A stretch of 9,455 nt of DNA from an uncultured Clostridia bacterium (GTDB lineage: Bacteria > Bacillota > Clostridia > Christensenellales > UBA1242), in the NCBI GenBank assembly GCA_947626155.1, contig CANQRC010000034.1:1-9455 (forward strand), read 5' to 3'. The notes under the pieces are model-generated. The model saw only the letters and a program-made list of their open reading frames with translations, searched no databases and was not told the DNA's origin. This document shows positions 1-4,927 of this stretch, piece by piece (positions within the stretch are counted from its first letter, which is position 1; each line of letters starts with the position of its first letter). The translations under genes and the position numbers were made by a program.

Positions 1-504
1 CTTGACGACATCATCCACAAGAGGCTGACAACTTCCGCTATTGGCTTCAACGCAAATGTGAAAAATTCGGACGAAAAAGCTAGGGTTGACTACTCGAAAG
101 ATGTTCAGCCTGATGACCTCATCAAATTTGGGCTTATCCCAGAATTTGTGGGGAGGCTTCAGGTTGTGACAGGGCTTGATAACTTGGACGAAAAGGCGCT
201 TAAACGAATTTTGGTTGAGCCAAAAAATTCTATTGTAAAACAATATAAACAACTTTTCAAAATTGACGGCTTTGACCTTGAATTTGAGGAAGACGCGCTG
301 GACTATATTGCGCAAAGAGCAATCAAACTCAAAACTGGTGCGCGCGGAATTAGAACAATTATGGAAAGCCGAATGCTTGAACTTATGTTTGACCTTCCAG
401 ATCCAAATGTTTATAGCAAACTTATCATAACGCGGGGCTTTATTGAAAGCGGCGAGGAGCCAATTTTGATTAAGAAAGAAGAAGAGAGCAAAACTGCCGT
501 GTAG
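1..504 (+). CDS. clpX: ATP-dependent Clp protease ATP-binding subunit ClpX, C-terminal part (5' truncated by window)
   Basis: The reading frame is open from base 1 and ends in TAG at 502-504, giving 167 residues, so the N-terminal zinc-binding domain and the Walker motifs lie outside the window. ClpX is a hexameric AAA+ unfoldase that feeds tagged proteins into ClpP in the cytoplasm. The visible part is the end of the large AAA+ domain and the small domain. It contains KFGLIPEFVGRL (about 42-53 of this fragment), which carries the arginine finger, EPKNSIVKQYK (73-83), and the sensor-2 motif KTGARGIR (111-118). DLPDP (131-135) and a Lys/Glu-rich tail complete it. The GTG at 58 is not a start, because the frame continues upstream with ClpX-like sequence. 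No T-tracted terminator follows; the next 480 bases are hairpins and repeats. The assignment is firm. Confidence 0.97.
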   Translation, partial: LDDIIHKRLTTSAIGFNANVKNSDEKARVDYSKDVQPDDLIKFGLIPEFVGRLQVVTGLDNLDEKALKRILVEPKNSIVKQYKQLFKIDGFDLEFEEDALDYIAQRAIKLKTGARGIRTIMESRMLELMFDLPDPNVYSKLIITRGFIESGEEPILIKKEEESKTAV

Positions 505-526
505 GAAAAACTGCGCTGAGGGCTCG

Positions 527-643
527 TTTTGTCCTGCGGACAAAAGCATCGCTTTGACGCTTGTTTTCGCCTCTTCGCGACCAAACGCAAGTCGCACTGC
601 ATTGGCGACTTGGTCGCGACTCTCTTGCGAAGATGATTCTTCG
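527..643. repeat. Cluster of three hairpins downstream of clpX
   Basis: Three inverted repeats follow the clpX stop within about 120 bases. The first is a perfect 8-bp stem (TTTTGTCC, 527-534, with GGACAAAA, 538-545) around a 3-nt loop. The second pairs 575-584 with 610-619 over 10 bp (TCGCGACCAA with its complement), has an unpaired ACGCAA at 585-590, and continues with an inner 5-bp stem, 591-595 with 605-609. The third pairs CGAAGA (628-633) with TCTTCG (638-643) around a 4-nt loop. None is followed by a clean T-tract, so they are not typical intrinsic terminators. They may cap the clpX mRNA or belong to a dispersed repeat. The structures are seen directly; any function is inferred. Confidence 0.6.
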
Positions 644-683
644 AAGTTTTTTGTGAAAGCAAGGGCCTCGAAGTCAAGTGGTT

Positions 684-710
684 GAGATCCTTCACTTCGT
701 TCAGGATGAC
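684..710 (-). repeat. Dispersed 27-bp repeat, copy A (GAGATCCTTC...AGGATGAC)
   Basis: Copy A reads GAGATCCTTC, then ACTTCGTTC, then AGGATGAC. Strand is arbitrary: forward is defined here as GTCAT[TC]CTGAG...GAAG[AG]ATC, so this copy is minus. The ends ATCCT and AGGAT are complementary and can form a short stem. It is identical over 27 bp to copy C at 6696-6722, including the preceding TGGTT. Partial echoes of its 3' end (GCAGGATGA, GCAGGATGAC) follow at about 711-732. Repeats of this form are common in intergenic DNA of many genomes and generate spurious translations. Confidence 0.8.
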
Positions 711-768
711 AGCAGGATGAGGGCAGGATGACGGAGAATGGTGTTAACGGTGCATAAAAGAGCCCGCT

Positions 769-818
769 GTCATTCTGAGTGACGGGCTTACAGAGATGGG
801 CAAGCAGCGAAGAATCTC
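769..818 (+). repeat. Dispersed repeat, copy E, forward orientation, interrupted
   Basis: The left half GTCATTCTGAG (769-779) and the right half GCGAAGAATCTC (807-818) match the forward form of the 27-bp repeat but are separated by about 27 unrelated bases. The left flank AGCCCGCT and right flank CGGGCG are shared with copy F at 6641-6667. This suggests both descend from one larger CCCG...CGGG-bounded module. The interruption could be a small insertion or decay. Confidence 0.65.
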
Positions 819-838
819 GGGCGACCGTAAAATTGGTT

Positions 839-866
839 GAGATCCTTCGGCTACGCTCAGGATGAC
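839..866 (-). repeat. Dispersed repeat, copy B
   Basis: This copy reads GAGATCCTTC, GGCTACGCTC, AGGATGAC and is preceded by TTGGTT. It lies just downstream of copy E and in inverted orientation to it. The same order (forward copy, short spacer, inverted copy) occurs at 6641-6722 with copies F and C. It is most similar to copy D at 6749-6776, which shares CGCTCAGGATGACAATA/G. Confidence 0.75.
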
Positions 867-905
867 AATGTTATAGAGTGACAAAAGGAAACTGGCGCGC
901 CTGTG

Positions 906-991
906 CCTGCTTTTCTTTTTTCCAAGAGCTTATAACTTTTTATAAGTGATTTTCTTTTGCCTACTTTTCTTTTCTCCAAAAGAAAAGCAGG
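906..991. repeat. Nested inverted repeats (AAAAGAAAAGCAGG family) at the 3' end of the minus-strand gene
   Basis: The block 978-991 (AAAAGAAAAGCAGG) can pair perfectly over 14 bp with 906-919. It can also pair over 13 of 14 positions with the nearer 960-973, leaving a 4-nt loop CTCC. Between them, CTTATA (929-934) and TATAAG (941-946) form a further small stem. The nearer hairpin abuts the stop codon of the minus-strand gene (992-994), so in that direction it could terminate transcription or protect the mRNA end, although no T-tract follows. Its sequence plus the adjacent TGATTTTCTTTTGC recurs in opposite orientation at 6507-6552. Confidence 0.65.
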
Positions 992-1804
992 TTATAATAT
1001 TTCTGGGGAGTCCTTGGGGTTGAAGTGGGGATTGAACTGGGAAATTATGGCAAACACTACAAGAAGTGACGCCACTATGCAATAATAAATTGTTGTTCTT
1101 AAGAAAAGGCTGCTTATCACCAAAACAAGGGCGGAAAAGAGGTAGCCTTTTGTTCTTTTTTTATTGAAAGAATAGGAAAAGAAATCTTTTATTGCAAGCT
1201 TCTTCTCGGAGGCATATCTTCGCGTTATTTCCGGGAAGACATTGTAGAATTTATACAACTTTTCATAGGTTTGATACTGGTCAAAAATGACAATCTTCTC
1301 TGAGAACGCGCCAAGCAGAGGAAACACCTTTTTGTCGGAGACCTCCTTGCACAAAATAACAATTTTTGTGGCGTTTTCTTTTTTGACTTTGTTGTAAATC
1401 TCAAACAGTTTGTTTGCCGTCAGACCCTCGAAAGCGAAGTCTGGGAAAAGCACTGTTTTCACATTTTCGGGGTGGGAGATTGTGAGATATGACTTGTGTT
1501 TTGCCACATTGTCGTGCTTAGTTCGGGCAAGTTTTTCAAAAAATTCCATATATTTTTCCTCGCACGAGAGCGACAAAAACATATTTTCGGCATCCTCTTT
1601 TTCTTTTATTTTCAGCCCTGTTTTAATCTTTTTTCGCCTCGAGAGAAAAAGCAAAAACAAATAGACAACGACACTTGAGAGAAGGCTTAAAACAATCACA
1701 AGGGCAAGGCTTTTTCTTATCAAAAACCTAAACCAAATGAAAAACAGCATAAACAGAAGTGCGCACTTTAAAACTTCCTGAAAAATAAGGTTGAACTTTC
1801 TCAT
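992..1804 (-). CDS. Unrecognised membrane protein, hydrophobic segments at both ends
   Basis: I do not recognise this 270-residue protein. It has two hydrophobic segments near the N-terminus (about 12-28 and 32-54), then a basic stretch RRKKIK (56-61), a soluble region (about 62-216), and two further hydrophobic segments (about 219-234 and 238-257). The soluble region alternates predicted strands and helices, for example KTVLFPDF (116-123), TKIVILCKE (146-154) and EKIVIFDQY (169-177). That resembles a small alpha/beta fold; a distant resemblance to Mrr-like nuclease domains is only an impression, with no catalytic motif visible. By the positive-inside rule the soluble part is probably cytoplasmic. 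The ATG at 1804 has no clear SD sequence but has a plausible promoter at 1863-1836. The gene is divergent from rsfS and convergent with clpX, so context gives no function. Confidence 0.75.
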   Translation of the reverse strand: MRKFNLIFQEVLKCALLFMLFFIWFRFLIRKSLALVIVLSLLSSVVVYLFLLFLSRRKKIKTGLKIKEKEDAENMFLSLSCEEKYMEFFEKLARTKHDNVAKHKSYLTISHPENVKTVLFPDFAFEGLTANKLFEIYNKVKKENATKIVILCKEVSDKKVFPLLGAFSEKIVIFDQYQTYEKLYKFYNVFPEITRRYASEKKLAIKDFFSYSFNKKRTKGYLFSALVLVISSLFLRTTIYYCIVASLLVVFAIISQFNPHFNPKDSPEIL

Positions 1805-1835
1805 AAAACAATTTTTGACACATATTTTCTATTTA

Positions 1836-1863
1836 ATCATAAAATTTATTGACAAAAATTCAA
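1836..1863 (-). promoter_or_regulatory. Putative sigma-A promoter for the minus-strand membrane gene
   Basis: Read on the minus strand, TTGAAT (1863-1858) and TATGAT (1841-1836) are separated by 16 nt. Transcription would begin near 1829, giving a leader of about 25 nt. The -35 box falls between the -35 and -10 of the divergent rsfS promoter, so the two promoters share DNA and probably cannot be occupied at once. The region is AT-rich, so chance matches are possible. Confidence 0.4.
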
Positions 1864-1877
1864 TTTATTGTTAAAAT
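1849..1877 (+). promoter_or_regulatory. Putative sigma-A promoter of rsfS, predicting a leaderless transcript
   Basis: TTGACA (1849-1854) is a perfect -35 box, followed by a 17-nt spacer and TAAAAT (1872-1877) as the -10. The rsfS ATG starts at 1884, 6 nt after the -10, which is the expected transcription start. A second similar pair, TTGACA (1815-1820) and TAAAAT (1840-1845), lies upstream with a less favourable 19-nt spacer and would give a leader with no SD sequence. Confidence 0.6.
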
Positions 1878-1883
1878 TTGTAT

Positions 1884-2195
1884 ATGAAACCAAAGGAACT
1901 TGTCTCAATTTTGCAGGAAAATAAGATGAAAAACATCTCGGTGTATGACCTCTCAGAGGGAGACATAGAGAAATTTGTCATTTTGTCAACTTCAAACAAG
2001 GTTTTGGACAGCAAAAAGTGCGCGGATGTCATTGCCGAAAAATATGGCTACACCGAAAAAATCGAGGGCTATTTTAAGGGCGAATGGATTGTTTTTGACT
2101 TTGCAAATGTTACGCTTCACATCTTTTTGCCAAAAGTAAGAGAAAAATATAATCTTGACAAACTTTACAAGCCAAAAAAAGTTGTTATTAAATAA
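1884..2195 (+). CDS. rsfS: Ribosome silencing factor RsfS (Iojap/YbeB family)
   Basis: This 103-residue protein matches the RsfS family over its whole length. RsfS binds ribosomal protein uL14 on the 50S subunit and blocks subunit joining, lowering translation during starvation or stationary phase. Visible family features are the N-terminal helix ending in a VYDLSE segment (20-25), the strand FVILSTSN (31-38), the helix with ADVIAEKYGY (47-56), and the signature GEWIVFDFANVTLHIF (66-81). REKYNLDKLYK (86-96) matches the usual R-x-x-Y-x-L-x-x-L-[WY] ending. I start at ATG 1884; the in-frame TTG at 1878 adds only two residues and lies between the -10 and the expected transcription start. No SD precedes the ATG. 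In many Firmicutes rsfS follows nadD and yqeK, but here it stands behind its own promoter. Confidence 0.93.
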   Translation: MKPKELVSILQENKMKNISVYDLSEGDIEKFVILSTSNKVLDSKKCADVIAEKYGYTEKIEGYFKGEWIVFDFANVTLHIFLPKVREKYNLDKLYKPKKVVIK

Positions 2196-2225
2196 AGAAA
2201 ATTGAAAACAGAGTGAAAAATCGCT

Positions 2226-2253
2226 TTGTTTTTTTTGTTGTTTGATTTATAAT
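2226..2253 (+). promoter_or_regulatory. Putative promoter of the phosphatase gene with perfect -10, predicting a leaderless transcript
   Basis: TATAAT (2248-2253) is a perfect -10 box. The best -35 candidate is TTGTTT (2226-2231) with a 16-nt spacer, which is weak. The downstream ATG begins at 2260, exactly 6 nt after the -10, the same geometry as at rsfS, and there is no SD sequence before it. The 64 bases between the rsfS stop and this ATG contain no obvious terminator, so readthrough from rsfS is also possible. Confidence 0.5.
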
Positions 2254-2259
2254 AAAAAC

Positions 2260-2688
2260 ATGATTGAGATTTGTTTTGTCTGCACGGGAAACACGTGCCG
2301 CTCGGTTATGGCGGAAAGAATAGCAAGAAAAATGGCAAAAACTAGGGGGCTTAAAGACCTTAAATTTTCTTCGGCGGGGCTTAGAGCCAACGGAAAACAA
2401 ATCACTGATAATGCAAAAATCACGCTAAAAAAATTGGGCTATGACGGCCGAAACAGAAAAAGTGTTAAACTTTCAAAGATTTTGCCAAATATTATTTATG
2501 TTACAGTTACTGACGACCACAAAAGATATATAAATAGCAAAAAAGTCATTTCTTTTTCACAACTTTGGGGCGAGATTGTTGACCCTTATGGGCAGGGGCT
2601 TGATGTCTATGAAAAAGCCGCAAAAGAAATTGAAAAGAATGTTGAAGTGCTTTTGGAAAAAATTCAAAATTTGAGAGGTGAGTTATGA
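2260..2688 (+). CDS. ywlE: Low-molecular-weight protein phosphatase, YwlE-like (probable protein-arginine phosphatase)
   Basis: The 142-residue product has the LMW-PTP fold signature at its N-terminus. The phosphate-binding loop CTGNTCRS (8-15) has nucleophile Cys8 and Arg14, and the DPYGQ loop (108-112) supplies the general acid Asp108. Thr directly follows the catalytic Cys, and Thr12 occupies the position of YwlE Thr11, reported to favour phosphoarginine over phosphotyrosine; tyrosine phosphatases usually have Leu and Ile there. The neighbour rpiB supports this, since ywlE and rpiB (ywlF) are also adjacent in Bacillus. The family role is removal of phosphate from arginines marked by McsB for Clp degradation. 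Val16 replaces the usual Pro after CRS. Start chosen at ATG 2260; the in-frame TTG at 2242 lies upstream of the -10 box. The stop overlaps rpiB by 4 bp (ATGA). The enzyme class is sure, the arginine specificity inferred. Confidence 0.88.
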   Translation: MIEICFVCTGNTCRSVMAERIARKMAKTRGLKDLKFSSAGLRANGKQITDNAKITLKKLGYDGRNRKSVKLSKILPNIIYVTVTDDHKRYINSKKVISFSQLWGEIVDPYGQGLDVYEKAAKEIEKNVEVLLEKIQNLRGEL

Positions 2689-3116
2689 TTGTTATGGCAA
2701 GCGACCACAGAGGCTACGCTTTGAAGGAAGAACTTAAAACTTTTTTCAATCAAGAAAACATAATCACAATAGACGTTGGCACTTACAGCAAAGAGCCGGT
2801 GGATTATCCTGATTTTGCCAAACTTGGAATTGCCAAGGTACTTGAAAACAAAAACAATGTTGGCATTTTTATTTGTGGCTCGGGAATTGGAATGAGCATT
2901 GCGGCAAACAGAAACCCAAAAATTAGGGCAGGGCTTTGTTTAAATCCAAAAATGGCAATGCTTGCAAGAAAAGACAACGACGCAAATGTGCTTTGCATTC
3001 CGGGGTCTTTGAGAACAAAAAAAGTGATTAAAATTGTTAAAGTTTTCTTGACCACAAGTTTTGAGGGCGGCAGGCACGCAAGACGCCTCAAAAAGATTTC
3101 GGGGGTGGAGAAGTGA
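2685..3116 (+). CDS. rpiB: Ribose-5-phosphate isomerase B
   Basis: This 143-residue protein interconverts ribose 5-phosphate and ribulose 5-phosphate in the pentose phosphate pathway. It has the RpiB/LacAB landmarks: ASDHRGYALKEEL (5-17) for substrate binding, DYPDFA (40-45), and CGSGIGMSIAANR (64-76) with catalytic Cys64 and an anion-binding loop. RAGLC (81-85) and FEGGRHARRLKKI (126-138) follow. The segment ARKDNDANVL (94-103) corresponds to the usual AR-x-HN-[ND]-ANVL, so the His that helps ring opening in the E. coli enzyme is Asp97 here. The start ATG overlaps the phosphatase stop and has a good SD (GAGGTGAG, 2676-2683). The family assignment is firm; a related sugar-phosphate isomerase activity is possible. 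Confidence 0.93.
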   Translation: MIVMASDHRGYALKEELKTFFNQENIITIDVGTYSKEPVDYPDFAKLGIAKVLENKNNVGIFICGSGIGMSIAANRNPKIRAGLCLNPKMAMLARKDNDANVLCIPGSLRTKKVIKIVKVFLTTSFEGGRHARRLKKISGVEK

Positions 3117-3898
3117 TAAATATCATTGTTCCAATTGTGGAGGATGTTTCTTCTTTTCAAACATTTTTAGATAAAATTGCCACAAAAGATGTGAAGATTT
3201 TTGTTGGAATAAAAGAAAGTTTGGCAAAGGATTTTAAGCCAAACAAGGCCACGGAACTTCATGTTTTTGGCGACAAATCAAAAAAAGAGGAAATAATAAA
3301 TTCGCTGCACTCTTGCAAAATGACCAAAGGAAAAATTTTGATTGCAAGGCGGCCATTAAAGGACGAAGAATATCAAAAACTTACAACTTCCACAAAAGAC
3401 ATTGTCACTTTGAGGGCAAAACACAACCGCTTTGTGGGGTGGCTTAAAAAAGTTTCAACGCTTGTTATAAAAAGAATTTTTGCGTTCAGCTTTTTTGAGG
3501 ATATTTCGGCAATTTGTTACAGCGAAAATATGTTTGACCTGCTTTCTGTGTGCGCAAACCTCTCTATGGCAAGCCGAATAAACAGATATGTTGGCCTTGA
3601 TGTTGAGGAAATTGTCACCGACGAAAAACCTGTGAAAAAAGAGTACAGCCGCCCAAAAAACATCATCAAATTTTTGCTTTACTGCCTCTTTTTTGGCGGG
3701 AGCGTTGCGGGAGGCGTTTTGGTTTGCATCTTCACACCACTTTACGCGCTGACGGTGATTGCGGTTATGTTTTGGATTATTGTGGCACTTATGCTGTGGC
3801 TGGTTAGTCTTGTAAACTTCACAAGGGCCATTGCGGTTGGAGAAACTCGCTATGGCAGGGCTGAAGAGAGAGAAATATTAAAAGAAAAAAAGGAGTAA
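3113..3898 (+). CDS. Two-helix membrane protein with glycosyltransferase-2-like N-terminus lacking the DXD motif
   Basis: I do not recognise a named family for this 261-residue protein. The N-terminus INIIVPIVEDVSSFQTFL (2-19) looks like the first strand and helix of family 2 (GT-A) glycosyltransferases. RFVGWLKKVSTLVIKRIFAF (106-125), followed by a D and an ICYSENM strand-like stretch, resembles their acceptor region. Two hydrophobic segments (about 184-206 and 208-234) at the C-terminus match the dolichol-phosphate-mannose-synthase/GtrB layout. However, there is no DXD motif and the middle is shortened, so it is probably inactive or altered, if the relationship is real. The start is GTG 3113, overlapping the rpiB stop by 4 bp, with GGTGGAG (3104-3110) as SD. 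It ends 3 bp before the gap ATG, so it belongs to the operon. The coding call is firm, the function unknown. Confidence 0.8.
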   Translation: MINIIVPIVEDVSSFQTFLDKIATKDVKIFVGIKESLAKDFKPNKATELHVFGDKSKKEEIINSLHSCKMTKGKILIARRPLKDEEYQKLTTSTKDIVTLRAKHNRFVGWLKKVSTLVIKRIFAFSFFEDISAICYSENMFDLLSVCANLSMASRINRYVGLDVEEIVTDEKPVKKEYSRPKNIIKFLLYCLFFGGSVAGGVLVCIFTPLYALTVIAVMFWIIVALMLWLVSLVNFTRAIAVGETRYGRAEEREILKEKKE

Positions 3899-3901
3899 AA
3901 A

Positions 3902-4918
3902 ATGAAAAAAGTAAGAATTGGAATAAACGGATTTGGAAGAATTGGAAGATTGTCACTGAGGATTATTGCTGGGCGCGACGACGTTGAAGTTGTTGCAATA
4001 AATGACCCATTTTTAACTGTTGACTACGCAAAATATATGCTTGAATATGACACAGTTCATGGCCATTTTGACAAACCTGTTAAGGTTGTGGGCGACACTC
4101 TTGTGGTTGGAAAGATGAAAATTGCTTTCTACACTGAAAAAGAGCCAAACCTCATCCCTTGGGGAAAGCATGACGTGGATGTTGTTTTGGAATGCACCGG
4201 CAAATTCACCGCTTATGACACGGCAAAACTTCACCTTGACGCAGGCGCAAAGAAAGTTGTTGTTTCAGCGCCAGGAAAGAATATGCCAATGTTTGTTATG
4301 GGCGTGAACAACGACACATACACTGACGACATGAAAATTGTTTCAAACGCATCTTGCACAACAAACTGCCTTGCACCACTTGCAAAGGTCATCAATGACG
4401 AATTTGGCATTGAAGAGGGGCTTATGAGCACTGTTCACTCCACAACTGCCACACAACTGACCGTTGACGGCTCAAGCAAGAAAGATTGGCGCGGCGGAAG
4501 GGCTGCCTCGGCAAACATCATTCCATCTTCAACGGGCGCTGCAAAAGCGGTTGGAGAGGTTATTCCAACGCTGAAAGGAAAGCTGACCGGCATGAGCTAC
4601 CGCGTGCCAACAATAAATGTTTCGGTGGTTGACCTGACTTGCCGCCTTAAAAAAGCCACAACTTATGAAAAAATTGTTGCCGCAATCAAAAAAGCCAGCA
4701 AAAATGAGATGGCAGGAATTGTGGGCATCACCGACGAGGCCGTTGTTTCAAGCGACTTTATTGGCGACAGCAGAACCTGCATTTTTGACGTAAACGCCGG
4801 CATTATGCTCAGCCCAACTTTTGTTAAACTTGTGGCTTGGTATGACAACGAATGGGGCTATTCAAACAAACTTGTTGACCTTGCTTGCTACATTACAAAT
4901 CACAACAAAAGAAAATAG
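3902..4918 (+). CDS. gap: Glyceraldehyde-3-phosphate dehydrogenase, type I, NAD-dependent
   Basis: The 338-residue product is a full-length glycolytic GAPDH, converting glyceraldehyde 3-phosphate, phosphate and NAD to 1,3-bisphosphoglycerate in the cytoplasm. The N-terminal Rossmann domain starts with INGFGRIGR (8-16), and INDPF (33-37) carries Asp35, which favours NAD over NADP. The catalytic centre is SNASCTTNCLAP (148-159) with Cys152, and TVHS (177-180) supplies His179. The C-terminal domain has DWRGGRAASANIIPSSTGAA (195-214) and the ending WYDNEWGYS (313-321). The segment YMLEYDTVHGHF and the S-loop sequence resemble GapA-type enzymes of E. coli and eukaryotes more than Bacillus GapA. 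A strong SD (AAGGAG, 3890-3895) precedes ATG 3902. It lies between the membrane gene (3 bp upstream) and the pseudo-nucleotidyltransferase (9 bp downstream), so it is probably co-transcribed with both. Confidence 0.98.
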   Translation: MKKVRIGINGFGRIGRLSLRIIAGRDDVEVVAINDPFLTVDYAKYMLEYDTVHGHFDKPVKVVGDTLVVGKMKIAFYTEKEPNLIPWGKHDVDVVLECTGKFTAYDTAKLHLDAGAKKVVVSAPGKNMPMFVMGVNNDTYTDDMKIVSNASCTTNCLAPLAKVINDEFGIEEGLMSTVHSTTATQLTVDGSSKKDWRGGRAASANIIPSSTGAAKAVGEVIPTLKGKLTGMSYRVPTINVSVVDLTCRLKKATTYEKIVAAIKKASKNEMAGIVGITDEAVVSSDFIGDSRTCIFDVNAGIMLSPTFVKLVAWYDNEWGYSNKLVDLACYITNHNKRK

Positions 4919-4927
4919 GAAGGAAGA

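Noticed and set aside
58..60. GTG as the start of a short ClpX-like protein
   Set aside because: The frame is open to base 1, and the upstream residues (LDDIIHKRLTTSAIGF) are normal ClpX sequence, so the gene is simply cut by the window edge.
411..695. Minus-strand open frame of 94 codons overlapping the end of clpX
   Set aside because: It is translated from the hairpin cluster and repeat copy A and overlaps clpX in antisense. Basic, Ser/Lys/Arg-rich translations of this type are typical of dispersed repeats, and there is no SD.
684..866. Possible CRISPR array
   Set aside because: The repeated 27-mers occur in both orientations with irregular spacing and diverged middles. There are no uniform spacers and no cas genes.
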